A program made the position numbers and the translations under genes. From assembly GCF_000687555.1 (NCBI RefSeq), contig NZ_JHWJ01000001.1, positions 186,001 through 250,000 of the forward strand: DNA of 64,000 nt. Direction: 5' to 3'. Under the pieces are notes generated by a model. The model was not told the DNA's origin, did not search any database, and worked only from the letters and a program-made list of their open reading frames with translations. Of the stretch, positions 53,691-62,544 are shown piece after piece. The stretch is from [Clostridium] aerotolerans DSM 5434. GTDB lineage: Bacteria; Bacillota; Clostridia; Lachnospirales; Lachnospiraceae. The stretch's first letter is position 1. Each line of letters opens with the position of its first letter.

Positions 53691-54794
53691 ATGTATTTTG
53701 ATAGTGCTGCTACTTCAATGCCCAAGCCGCAATGCGTGATTGATGCGGTTACAACTGCAATGCTTTCCTATGGTAATTCCTCCAGGGGAGTGAATAAATC
53801 TTCCATGGAAGGACTTCGATGTATAACAAGCGCAAGGCAGGAAATTGCCCGCTTTGTGGGGGGAGAAAACGAGGTTCACGTTGCATTCTGTCAAAATGCC
53901 ACCATGGCATTGAACCAGACGATTGGGTCCATACAGAGACACATTGTTACGACGGCTGCGGAACACAATAGCGTACTCAGACCCGTTTATCGAAGAGGAG
54001 ATTATACGATTGTTCCTGTGGATGAGAAAGGAAGGCTTGATTTAAAGGGGCTGGAAGGTGCCATTCGTCCGGATACCGAGGCAATTGTAATGACTCATGC
54101 GTCGAATGTAACTGGTAATGGATATGATATTTCATCAGTTGGAGAGCTCTGTAAGAGAAAAGGCATCTTTTTTATTGTGGATGCATCCCAATCGGTAGGG
54201 CTTTTGCCAATTGATATGCAAGCCATGAACATAACTGCACTTTGTTTCAGCGGACATAAATCTCTGTATGGCCCTCAGGGAACCGGCTGCATATGCGTAA
54301 AGCCGGAATTTTCCATATCACCCCTTTATACGGGAGGAAGTGGAAGTAATACTTATTCAAAAACAGGGCCGGAAGAGATGCCGGAGCGTTTGGAGGCAGG
54401 GACTCAAAACTGCCATGGCATTGCAGGCCTTTTGGCAGGCGTTCGTTATGTAAGTGATAAAAGAGAACTGTTTTTGAACCAGGCTTTGGAACTTGCAAAT
54501 TATTTTGTAACTGAATTAAAGAAGATGCCTTCTATTACCGTTTACGGTGATTTTAATTCTGTCTCACGGACTCCAGTGGTATCGATTAATGCAGCTGATA
54601 TTGGCAGCAGCGAGCTGGCATATGAGCTGAATGAAAGATATGATATCAGCGTACGTGCCGGGGCACATTGTGCTCCGCTTATGCATGAGGCCCTGGGAAC
54701 GAAGGATAAGGGAGCGGTCCGCTTCTCCTTCTCCCATATGAATACCTTAGAAGAAGTGGAATTTGCTATAAAAGCGTTACGCGAATTAACTTAA
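53691..54794 (+). CDS. Cysteine desulfurase/selenocysteine lyase-like class V aminotransferase
   Basis: 367 residues from the ATG at 53691 (AAAGG 8 bases upstream; the ATG at 53664 has no ribosome site). MYFDSAATSMPKP, TTAAEHNSVLRP, VDASQSVG, FSGHKSLYGPQGTG (PLP Lys) and RAGAHCAPLMHEALG (catalytic Cys) place it in the NifS/CsdB group. In a selenium operon it probably supplies Se or S for selenophosphate synthesis. It precedes yedF by 20 bases. Confidence 0.87.
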   Translation: MYFDSAATSMPKPQCVIDAVTTAMLSYGNSSRGVNKSSMEGLRCITSARQEIARFVGGENEVHVAFCQNATMALNQTIGSIQRHIVTTAAEHNSVLRPVYRRGDYTIVPVDEKGRLDLKGLEGAIRPDTEAIVMTHASNVTGNGYDISSVGELCKRKGIFFIVDASQSVGLLPIDMQAMNITALCFSGHKSLYGPQGTGCICVKPEFSISPLYTGGSGSNTYSKTGPEEMPERLEAGTQNCHGIAGLLAGVRYVSDKRELFLNQALELANYFVTELKKMPSITVYGDFNSVSRTPVVSINAADIGSSELAYELNERYDISVRAGAHCAPLMHEALGTKDKGAVRFSFSHMNTLEEVEFAIKALRELT

Positions 54795-54814
54795 TCCCAA
54801 AGGAGTTGACCGAT

Positions 54815-55435
54815 ATGAAAATAATCGATGCGATGGGAAAAGCCTGCCCGGTACCAGTGGTATTAGCAAAGAAAGCAGCCGCAGAACTTGCGCTGGAGGG
54901 CGGAGAGTTACAGGTGCTTGTTGACAATCAGCCTGCATGTGATAATTTAAAAAATATGGCAGAAGGAAGCGGTTATACAGCCGAGGAAGAAATGCTTCAT
55001 TCTGGAAGCTATCGGGTCACCATAAAGGTTCCGGCCAAGGCACAGGAGCAGCTCATGATTCAGTCTGTTGAAGAGGGGATTCCTGTCCCAAAGGAGGAGA
55101 GCGGGCTGGTGGTGGTTGTTAGTAAAAATTACATGGGACAGGGAAGTGAGGAACTTGGCAAAATTCTCATAAAGGGATTTCTGTTCTCACTCACCCAGTT
55201 AGAGACTCCGCCAAAGGCAGTATTGTTTTTTAATTCAGGTGTACTTCTAACGGTGGAGGGGGCCAATACATTAGATGATCTTTTAGAGCTTGAGAAGGCT
55301 GGAACTCAGATTGAAATCTGCGGTACCTGTGCAGATTACTATTCTGTGAAATCTACCCTGGGGGTCGGACGAATCGTAAATATGATGACGATTACGGAAC
55401 AGATGGCATCAGCAGGTTCTGTCATAAATATTTAA
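54815..55435 (+). CDS. yedF: Selenium metabolism protein YedF (TusA-like plus DsrE-like domains)
   Basis: 206 residues. The N-terminal TusA/SirA domain has the CPxP motif (GKACPVPVVLAKKA, Cys11) that carries sulfur or selenium. The C-terminal half is a DsrE-like fold (LVVVVSKNYMGQGSEELGKILIKGFLFSL, ending CGTCADYY...VGRIVNMMTITEQM). The combination is the YedF family found with selD and selA. AAAGGAG is 9 bases before the ATG at 54815. Confidence 0.92.
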   Translation: MKIIDAMGKACPVPVVLAKKAAAELALEGGELQVLVDNQPACDNLKNMAEGSGYTAEEEMLHSGSYRVTIKVPAKAQEQLMIQSVEEGIPVPKEESGLVVVVSKNYMGQGSEELGKILIKGFLFSLTQLETPPKAVLFFNSGVLLTVEGANTLDDLLELEKAGTQIEICGTCADYYSVKSTLGVGRIVNMMTITEQMASAGSVINI

Positions 55436-55471
55436 AGCCATTTTAATCATTCATGTTTGGGAGAATGTCTT

Positions 55472-55735
55472 ATGGAAGAAATATTGTTTACATTTTATAA
55501 CACTCATCATTCTATCATGGCTGAGCAGATGTTACTTGATGCAAAAATACCTGTTAAAGTTATGCCTATGCCAGAAGCAATTACGGCTGGATGCGGGCTT
55601 TGTCTGCGAATACAGGAGTCAGATAGTCGATTCGCCTTTCAAGTGTTGGATCAGGGTGGAATCACCCCCCGGAGCATGTTTAAAAAAATATCAGGGGAAT
55701 ATACAAATATACCAATGGTAACATTCCAATTATAA
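55472..55735 (+). CDS. DUF3343 putative Se/S carrier protein
   Basis: 87 residues (EEILFTFYNTHHSIMAEQMLLDAKIPVKVMPMPEAITAGCGLCLRI...). The pattern matches DUF3343 small proteins, proposed selenium/sulfur carriers, with the conserved cysteines in AGCGLCLR. GGGAGAA precedes the ATG at 55472. It sits between yedF and tRNA-Sec, in the expected genomic place. The mechanism is unproven. Confidence 0.8.
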   Translation: MEEILFTFYNTHHSIMAEQMLLDAKIPVKVMPMPEAITAGCGLCLRIQESDSRFAFQVLDQGGITPRSMFKKISGEYTNIPMVTFQL

Positions 55736-55777
55736 AAAAAATCAATAAAGTTGCATAAATATATAGCGTTTACTTTG

Positions 55778-55805
55778 TTGATAATGATTTTTAGAATGAT
55801 ATAAT
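55778..55805 (+). promoter_or_regulatory. Promoter of tRNA-Sec/selB
   Basis: TTGATA (55778-55783), a 16-base spacer and TATAAT (55800-55805), 43 bases before the mature tRNA 5' end. Confidence 0.65.
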
Positions 55806-55815
55806 TACCATATGA

Positions 55816-55834
55816 ATTGTAGACAATCTACAAT
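55816..55834. promoter_or_regulatory. Palindromic site upstream of tRNA-Sec
   Basis: ATTGTAGA-CAA-TCTACAAT has 8-bp perfect arms. It shares ATTGTAGACAATCTACA and the flanking TACAA with the palindrome before selD. It lies at or just after the predicted transcription start. Confidence 0.65.
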
Positions 55835-55847
55835 ACAAACTAAGAAT

Positions 55848-55943
55848 GGAAACAGAGAGGTAACTGGTGTGCCTACCGGTCTTCAAAACCGTGTTGCGGT
55901 ATTAACTGCCGTGGGTGGGTTCGATTCCCATATGTTTCCGCCA
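55848..55943 (+). tRNA. selC: tRNA-Sec (anticodon UCA)
   Basis: 96 bases. The acceptor arms GGAAACA/TGTTTCC end in discriminator G and an encoded CCA. The anticodon loop is CTTCAAA with TCA at 55883-55885, on the stem CGGT/ACCG. The variable arm is long (around GCGGTATTAACTGC), and the T arm reads GGGTTCGATTCCC. The UCA anticodon, long variable arm and position before selB identify selenocysteine tRNA. The D arm was not folded in detail. Confidence 0.95.
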
Positions 55944-55983
55944 AAAATAATTCACATTTACATATAGATTTACGGGGGATTCC

Positions 55984-57849
55984 ATGGATAGCATTATTGT
56001 GGGGACAGCAGGTCACATTGACCACGGAAAGACAGCCTTGGTAAAAGCACTTACCGGCTGTGATACGGATACGCTGGCAGAAGAGAAGAAACGAGGAATT
56101 TCAATCAATCTTGGCTTTGCCAGCTTTCGGCTGCCTAATGGACGGAATCTTGGAATTGTGGATGTTCCGGGCCATGAGAAATTTATTAAGAATATGCTGG
56201 CAGGAGCAACCGGAATTGATCTCGCACTGATTGTCATAGCGGCAACAGAAGGTATTATGCCACAGACGAGGGAGCACATAGAAATTCTTGGATACTTGGG
56301 GATTCAGAAATATTTGATTGTGCTTACCAAAGTCGATATGGTGAATGAAGAATTTAAGGAATTGGTAATAGAAGACATCAAAGACTTTATAAAAGGAACG
56401 TTTCTTACTGGGACCAGGATTGTTGAGGTTGATTCTATCAGCCGTAAGGGATTTCAAACCCTCATTGGGGAACTGGAACGTTTGACCTCTGATATACAGG
56501 AACGAAGCTTTACGAAAAAACCTCGCATGAATGTAGACAGAGTTTTTTCCATAAAGGGGTACGGGACGGTGGTAACAGGAACCCTTATGGAGGGAGTCAT
56601 TAAGGTGAATGATGAGCTCACTGTTTATCCCCAGGGATTTTCCGCAAAGGTGCGAAACCTTCAGGTTCATGACCACAATGTGGAAGAAGCGTATGCGGGT
56701 CAGAGAACAGCCATTAACTTATCCGGGGTTTCCTTAGAAGAATTAAAACGAGGAAACACAGTGGCTGCAAAAGACAGCGTATATGTAACAAATATCATTG
56801 ATGTAAAGTTTCGCATCGTCCAGGATACCAAGTTCGAACTAAAGAGATTTTCCCGTTTGAAGCTTTATGTAGGCTCATCGGAAGTACTTGCTAAAATCGT
56901 TCCGATTACACACAAAACAGTGAAATCAAAGGATGAGGGCTATGCCCAGATCATTTTGGATCACGATATTGTTGTATTAAAAGGAGACCGATTCGTCTTA
57001 CGAACCATAACCCCGGTAACCACCATAGGAGGCGGCATTATCATTGATCCCAAGCCTCAGCGGTATAAGAAATTTACAGAAGAATTGATAAGGTCTGTCA
57101 GTCTAAAAGATTCCTCGTCTGTAGATGAGATTATGGAAGAATACCTAAAAGGACATCCTTTTTCGGTTCTGGAAGAAATCGCTTCATTTATCAATGGAGA
57201 AACGGTAAAAGATGAGCTTTGTCATCTGATGGAAGAGGGAACTGTTATACAGATTGGAAAGCAGTATTTACATAAAGAATTCCTGATTCGGTTCCAATCC
57301 GGGGCCGAATCCATATTGATGGACTATCATGAAAACAATCCACTTAGAAACGGGATGCCAAAGGCAGAGCTCCTTGATAAGTTTCATTTGCCAAACAAAA
57401 AACAGGGAGAGATTCTGCTGCAGTACCTGGCGGAAGTAAAACGGTTGAAGCTGGAGCAAAATCTCGTATCCTTGTTCCATTTTAAGCCTGAGCTGACACA
57501 AAATCAGCAAAAGATAAAGGAAGATCTGTTAGGCAGGATACACTTAAGCGGTTACTCGCTTATGACCATCTCAGAGCTTACAGAGAATAAAAAAGACAGG
57601 CAGCAAGTACTTGAATTTATGTTAAAGGAAGAATTACTCCTGTTCCCGGGTCAATACATACTGGACCGAGGTCAATATGAGGGGGTAAGAGGGAAAGCAA
57701 AAGATCTATTCGATGAGAAGGGTATTTTAAAGCTTTCGGATTTTAGGGATATGGTTGGAACCAGCCGAAAGTTTGCGTTAATACTATTGGAACGATTTGA
57801 CCAGGAAAAGTATACCAAACGCCAGGGAGAAGATCGGATCATTGTCTAA
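55984..57849 (+). CDS. selB: Selenocysteine-specific elongation factor SelB
   Basis: 621 residues. The EF-Tu-like GTPase part has GTAGHIDHGKTALVKALTG (G1), DVPGHEKFIKNMLAGATGIDLALIVIAATEGIMPQTREH (G3) and LTKVDMV (G4), followed by domains 2-3. The C-terminal ~250 residues (winged helices: VSLKDSSSVDEIMEEYLKGHP...LKLSDFRDMVGTSRKFALILLERFDQ) bind SECIS RNA. It starts 40 bases after tRNA-Sec and is followed 30 bases later by trxB, so it is probably on the same transcript. Confidence 0.95.
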   Translation: MDSIIVGTAGHIDHGKTALVKALTGCDTDTLAEEKKRGISINLGFASFRLPNGRNLGIVDVPGHEKFIKNMLAGATGIDLALIVIAATEGIMPQTREHIEILGYLGIQKYLIVLTKVDMVNEEFKELVIEDIKDFIKGTFLTGTRIVEVDSISRKGFQTLIGELERLTSDIQERSFTKKPRMNVDRVFSIKGYGTVVTGTLMEGVIKVNDELTVYPQGFSAKVRNLQVHDHNVEEAYAGQRTAINLSGVSLEELKRGNTVAAKDSVYVTNIIDVKFRIVQDTKFELKRFSRLKLYVGSSEVLAKIVPITHKTVKSKDEGYAQIILDHDIVVLKGDRFVLRTITPVTTIGGGIIIDPKPQRYKKFTEELIRSVSLKDSSSVDEIMEEYLKGHPFSVLEEIASFINGETVKDELCHLMEEGTVIQIGKQYLHKEFLIRFQSGAESILMDYHENNPLRNGMPKAELLDKFHLPNKKQGEILLQYLAEVKRLKLEQNLVSLFHFKPELTQNQQKIKEDLLGRIHLSGYSLMTISELTENKKDRQQVLEFMLKEELLLFPGQYILDRGQYEGVRGKAKDLFDEKGILKLSDFRDMVGTSRKFALILLERFDQEKYTKRQGEDRIIV

Positions 57850-57879
57850 AATACAAATTCAAACAAATGGGGGTATCAA

Positions 57880-58809
57880 GTGAAAATTTATGATGTTGTA
57901 ATCATTGGTGGGGGACCAGCCGGACTTTCAGCCGGTCTTTATGCAGGCAGAGCAAGGCTGAATGCTTTGCTCATTGAAAAAGAAAAAGATGGAGGACAGA
58001 TTGTCATCACATCTGAGATCGAGAATTATCCAGGATGTCTTCCAGAGGAATCAGGAAGCTCCCTGGTTAAGAGAATGTCAAAGCAGGTAGAGACATTTGG
58101 AATTGAGAGAGCTGCAGACTGTGTGGAATCCGTAGATTTTACAAAGAATGTAAAAGTACTTCACGGCAAAAAGAATGATTATTACGCCAAAACAGTCATT
58201 ATTGCAACCGGAGCATTTCCAAGGCCCATCGGCTGTGAGGGTGAAAAAGATTACATAGGAAAAGGTGTATCCTACTGCGCGACCTGTGATGGAAATTTCT
58301 TTGAAGATTTTGAAATTTATGTGGTAGGCGGGGGAGATACCGCAGTGGAAGAAGCAATCTATCTCACCAAGTTTGGACGTAAAGTCACCATTATCCATAG
58401 AAGAGATGAATTAAGAGCCGCAAAATCCATTCAGGAAAAGGCATTCAAAAATAAGAAGATAGAATTTATGTGGGATACCGTGGTGAAAGAGATAGGTGGC
58501 GACGGTATGGTTCAAAGCATGACAGTTGAGAACTTAAAAAGCGGGGAGAAAAAAGAAATCGTAGCCGATGAAGAGGACGGCACTTTTGGTGTGTTTGGAT
58601 TTATTGGTTATCTACCCCAGTCAAAGTGCTTTGAAGGAATATTGGATTTGGAGTACGGCTATATAAAAACCAACGAAAATATGGAGACCAACATCCCAGG
58701 CGTGTATGCAGTGGGAGATATCAGAGTAAAAGAGTTGAGGCAGGTTGTTACAGCCTGTGCGGATGGTGCAATTGCCGCAGTCATGGCTGAAAAATATGTT
58801 TCAGAATAA
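57880..58809 (+). CDS. trxB: Thioredoxin reductase
   Basis: 309 residues from a GTG preceded by GGGGG. FAD motif [20 protein letters not shown], redox-active [10 protein letters not shown] (two Cys), NAD(P) motif [15 protein letters not shown] and the FAD C-terminal [26 protein letters not shown]. In glycine-reducing Clostridia this enzyme passes electrons from NAD(P)H to the thioredoxin of glycine reductase, and the gene order here agrees. Confidence 0.93.
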   Translation: MKIYDVVIIGGGPAGLSAGLYAGRARLNALLIEKEKDGGQIVITSEIENYPGCLPEESGSSLVKRMSKQVETFGIERAADCVESVDFTKNVKVLHGKKNDYYAKTVIIATGAFPRPIGCEGEKDYIGKGVSYCATCDGNFFEDFEIYVVGGGDTAVEEAIYLTKFGRKVTIIHRRDELRAAKSIQEKAFKNKKIEFMWDTVVKEIGGDGMVQSMTVENLKSGEKKEIVADEEDGTFGVFGFIGYLPQSKCFEGILDLEYGYIKTNENMETNIPGVYAVGDIRVKELRQVVTACADGAIAAVMAEKYVSE

Positions 58810-58823
58810 AAGGAGGAGTTAAT

Positions 58824-59150
58824 ATGTTAATCGTTGATAAGGACACATTTGGACCAGAGGTCTTAGAAGCAGATGGTTTTGTTTTTGTGGATTTTTTCGG
58901 AGATGGCTGTGAGCCATGTAAGGCTCTTTTGCCTCATGTGGAAAAGCTGGCAGAGGAATATGGAGATAAGCTTAAATTTACAAAGCTAAATACCACAAAG
59001 GCCAGAAGACTCGCTATCTCACAAAAGATACTTGGCCTTCCTGTTATGGCAATTTACAAAGGCGGGGAAAAGGTGGAGGAGCTGGTCAAAGAAGATGCGA
59101 CTCCGGACAGCATAGAAGAAATGGTTAAAAAATACGCTCTGGCTGAATAA
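58824..59150 (+). CDS. trxA: Thioredoxin of the glycine reductase type (GCEPC active site)
   Basis: 108 residues with the thioredoxin fold. The active site reads DGCEPCK (Cys29, Cys32); the usual WCGPC Trp and Gly are replaced. The same type of change is known in thioredoxins of amino-acid-reducing Clostridia. It should reduce the selenenyl-sulfide formed on GrdA. AAAGGAGG precedes the ATG. It is followed by grdA after 116 bases. Confidence 0.9.
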   Translation: MLIVDKDTFGPEVLEADGFVFVDFFGDGCEPCKALLPHVEKLAEEYGDKLKFTKLNTTKARRLAISQKILGLPVMAIYKGGEKVEELVKEDATPDSIEEMVKKYALAE

Positions 59151-59266
59151 CGGCTGGAAAATCAAACATTGGTAATAGCGCAAGATCCTTGAGTGGGCTG
59201 CTAGCTATGCATGGAGCTTCCCCAGGTGATTTTTCGTTAATATAAAAAATATAAGGAGGAATTATG

Positions 59267-59731
59267 ATGCTTAGAGACAAAAAAGCCATCATTATCGGTG
59301 ACAGAGACGGCATTCCCGGCCCAGCCATTGAAGAGTGTGTAAAAACAGCTGGCGCAGAAGTAGTATTCTCATCAACAGAATGCTTTGTCTGAACGGCCGC
59401 GGGTGCTATGGATCTTGAGAATCAGAAGAGGGTAAAAGCATTAGCAGAACAGTATGGACCTGAAAATATTATTGTTATTTTAGGTGCCGCAGAAGGTGAG
59501 GCCGCTGGCCTTGCTGCTGAGACTGTTACTGCAGGAGACCCTACTTATGCAGGACCTTTAGCAGGAGTCCAGTTGGGACTAAAAGTATATCATGCCTGTG
59601 AGCCAGAAGTAAAAGACGAAGTAGACAGCAGTGTTTATGACGAGCAGATCAGTATGATGGAAATGGTTTTAGATGTAGATGATATCATAAAGGAAATGTC
59701 GACAATAAGAGACGAGTATTGTAAATACTAG
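59267..59731 (+). CDS. grdA: Glycine/sarcosine/betaine reductase selenoprotein A (GrdA), with in-frame UGA
   Basis: About 154 residues when the UGA at 59390-59392 is read as selenocysteine (position 42). The region reads STECFV[14 protein letters not shown], the GrdA signature, and continues in frame through [33 protein letters not shown] to a TAG stop. GrdA accepts the carboxymethyl group from the substrate protein and hands it to component C. AGGAGG is 7 bases before the ATG at 59267 and 4 bases before the ATG at 59264. Conventional gene calling would start it too late. Confidence 0.95.
59390..59392 (+). other. grdA: Selenocysteine UGA codon of grdA
   Basis: This TGA follows TGCTTTGTC (Cys-Phe-Val) and precedes Thr-Ala-Ala-Gly in the frame that begins at 59267. 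Coding similarity to GrdA is unbroken across it. A convincing SECIS hairpin just downstream could not be drawn by eye. Confidence 0.93.
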
Positions 59732-59815
59732 TATCTTCTCTTTACAGATCAATTCTTGTGAAATGGTATAAGGAACAACATTTTACAGGAATTGATTTAT
59801 TATTAGGAGGCAAAT

Positions 59816-61353
59816 ATGTACAGTGTCTTAAAGGGAGCAAGTTATATCCTTGCTCATACGCCGGATATGGTCATTCACAATGGCACGACACAAACTACGC
59901 AAAGAACCATTGATCCGGAATCTGAATATTTAAAAAACCTGGATAAGAGCCTGCGCACCTATGAGGAGTGTAAGGCGTATCTACCCAATCAGACCTATAT
60001 TGGAAACATGACGCCACAGGAGCTGGCAGGATACGAGCAGCCATGGTTTTTGCAGAAGTCTGAACACACAGAAAGAGAAGGTAAATTCGGAGAAATCATG
60101 CCGGAAGATGAGTTCATCGGCCTGATTGCCATATGTGACGTATTTGATCTGGTAAAATTAGAATTGGATTTCGCCAATTCTGTAAGGTCTAAATTAGAGT
60201 CACACAGTCTTATCAATCCAGCCTTATTAAAAGCCCTTGAAAAAGGAATTGCATTGCCTGAGGTTTTACAGTTGATTCAGGATGCCCATGCAGAACCCTT
60301 GTATTTTGAAGGCAAAATAGTTGGATGTATCAAGGCGGCCCACGATATTGACCAATCGCTTTCTGCCCACGTCATTTTTGAGAATCTTGTTTCAAAAGCA
60401 TCATGTGTTTTATCCTTATTACATCTCATCGGCAAAACAGAGGTAAATGCAGAAGAGATTGATTACGTTATTGAGTGCTCGGAAGAAGCATGCGGAGATA
60501 TGAATCAGAGAGGCGGAGGTAACTTTGCAAAAGCTGCTTCCGAAATAGCAGGTCTTGTGAATGCTACCGGCTCTGATGTTAGAGGTTTCTGTGCAGGCCC
60601 GGCCCATGCGCTTTTACATGCGGCTGCCCTTGTGAAATCCGGAACCTTTAAACATGTGGTGGTTGCGGCTGGCGGTTCCACCGCAAAGCTTGGTATGAAC
60701 GGAAAAGATCATGTAAACAAAAATATGCCCATACTGGAAGATTGCGTTGCCGGTTTCGCAGTGTTAGTTAGTGCTAACGACGGTGTGAGTCCGGAAATCA
60801 ACAGTGATATTGTAGGAAGGCATACGGTTGGAACCGGTTCCTCTCCTCAAAATGTCATCTCATCCCTGACCGCGATTCCTCTGGAAAAGGTAGGTCTTAC
60901 ATTATCAGACATTGATAAGTACTCCGTGGAAATGCAGAACCCGGATATTACAAAGCCTGCTGGAGCAGGCAATGTACCGGAAGCCAATTATAAAATGATT
61001 GGGGCACTTGCAGCCATGCGCAAAGAAATTGAAAAGTCACAGCTTGCAGACTTTGTAACCGATCATGGACTGGTTGGCTGGCACCTACTCAGGGACATAT
61101 CCCGTCAGGCGTTCCCTACCTCGGATTTGCCAGACAGGAGCTGATGGATAAAAAGCTTAACAGAGTCATGATGATTGGAAAAGGCAGTCTGTTTCTTGGC
61201 AGAATGACCAACTTATTTGATGGAGTATCTTTTATACTTCAGCAAAACAGTGGTGCCGGAGAAGACGAGTCTGTTTCAGAAGCCAGCGTCAGAAAGCTGA
61301 TTGCTGATTCCTTAAAGGACTTTGCAAAGCACCTTCAGGGTGATGAGGGGTGA
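59816..61353 (+). pseudogene. grdC: Glycine reductase component C beta subunit (GrdC), split by a one-base frameshift
   Basis: The frame from 59816 encodes GrdC (MYSVLKGASYILAHTPDMVIHNGTTQ...) up to TDHGLVGW, then goes out of frame near 61080 and stops at 61144. The missing part continues in another frame (PTQGHIPSGVPYLGFARQEL, MDKKLNRVMMIGKGSLFLGRM...) to a TGA at 61351. One base is lacking in GGCTGG-CACC, most simply a G. Joined, the product is about 512 residues, the normal GrdC length. Component C forms acetyl phosphate from the acetyl group on GrdA. A sequencing error, a true mutation or a frameshifting site are all possible. Confidence 0.9.
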
Positions 61354-61357
61354 ACCT

Positions 61358-62518
61358 ATGTCTGATGAGAAAATGAAAAAAATAGTCGCGGAGACCTTTC
61401 TTGATCTGGCACATATGCTGGAAACCGGACAGTCAGGTAAAAAGACACCCATAGCAGTTACGGCCATTGGCAGTGAACATGGGGAAGAGACTATTTATAG
61501 CGCAGCCCTGGAAGCTGCTAAAAAAGGGATTTCTGTAAAGGTGATTGGCACCAGAGACGTAAAAGCAGAGAATTTAGAGTCCGTTCTCGTTTCTTCCGAA
61601 GAAGAGGGACATAAAAAAATGGATGAAATGCTCTCAAACAAAGAAGTCTATGGGGCAGTTACCATGCATTATCCATTTCCAATTGGAGTATCAACGGTTG
61701 GCCGGGTGATCACACCGGCAGCTGGAAGAAAGATGTATCTGGCAACGACAACAGGAACCTCATCGGTCAACCGGGTGGAGGGAATGATAAAAAATGCCAT
61801 TTACGGTATCGTTACTGCCAAAGCCTGCGGAGTGGGGGAGCCTTTGGTTGGAATCTTAAATGTGGATGGTGCCCGTCAGACGGAAATTGCATTGCAGAAG
61901 CTGAAAGAAAATGGATACGATATCCGTTTTGCTTCCTCTGGAAGAAGTGATGGCGGCATGATCATGCGTGGAAATGATTTATTGACTGCCTCTGCAGATG
62001 TCATGGTTATGGATTCCTTAACCGGTAACGTACTGTCTAAGCTTTTATCAGCCTACACCACAGGAGGGAAATATGAATCTCTTGGCTATGGCTATGGACC
62101 TGGCATTGGTGAAGGGTTTGAGAAGCTGATCATGATCGTATCCAGAGCATCGGGAGTTCCTGTGATTGAAGGTGCTATAGAATTTGCCAAAGAGATGCTC
62201 TTAGGAGAATATCAGAAGGTATTATCAGAAGAATTTAAAAAAGCAAGAAAGGCTGGACTTAATGATATCCTGCTTGAGCTTAAATCAGGAAAACGGGAAG
62301 AGTCAGCCGATGCCATAAAGGTACCACAAAAGGAAGTCGTAACAGAAGAGATTCTGGGCATTGAAATCATGGACCTTGAAGATGCGGTTGCCTGCTTGTG
62401 GGGAGTGGGTATCTATGCAGAGAGCGGTATGGGCTGTACAGGACCTGTGGTGCTTGTTGGGGAACACAATCTGGAACAGGCAAGAACAATTCTAAGCCAG
62501 AAGAAATTTATTGGCTGA
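61358..62518 (+). CDS. grdD: Glycine reductase component C alpha subunit (GrdD)
   Basis: 386 residues. It resembles a PlsX/acyltransferase-like fold (TPIAVTAIGSEHGEETIYSAA...ATTTGTSSVNRVEGMIKNAIYGI). The GMGCTGPV motif near the end places a Cys at 360, corresponding to the acetyl-binding cysteine near position 359 of characterised GrdD. GAGGGG is 7 bases before the ATG at 61358, which lies 5 bases after the grdC stop. It releases acetyl phosphate from the enzyme-bound thioester. Confidence 0.93.
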   Translation: MSDEKMKKIVAETFLDLAHMLETGQSGKKTPIAVTAIGSEHGEETIYSAALEAAKKGISVKVIGTRDVKAENLESVLVSSEEEGHKKMDEMLSNKEVYGAVTMHYPFPIGVSTVGRVITPAAGRKMYLATTTGTSSVNRVEGMIKNAIYGIVTAKACGVGEPLVGILNVDGARQTEIALQKLKENGYDIRFASSGRSDGGMIMRGNDLLTASADVMVMDSLTGNVLSKLLSAYTTGGKYESLGYGYGPGIGEGFEKLIMIVSRASGVPVIEGAIEFAKEMLLGEYQKVLSEEFKKARKAGLNDILLELKSGKREESADAIKVPQKEVVTEEILGIEIMDLEDAVACLWGVGIYAESGMGCTGPVVLVGEHNLEQARTILSQKKFIG

Positions 62519-62544
62519 GATACTTTTCTTAAAAGGATGATGGA

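Noticed and set aside
59151-59263. A riboswitch or attenuator between trxA and grdA.
   Set aside because: Some short inverted repeats are present but no known aptamer core or terminator could be read.
59408-59731. A separate 107-residue gene beginning after the UGA of grdA.
   Set aside because: It is the 3' part of GrdA, which reads through UGA as selenocysteine.
61142-61144. The TGA ending the first grdC frame as a selenocysteine codon.
   Set aside because: The residues before it do not match GrdC, while the other frame restores similarity; a frameshift explains it better.
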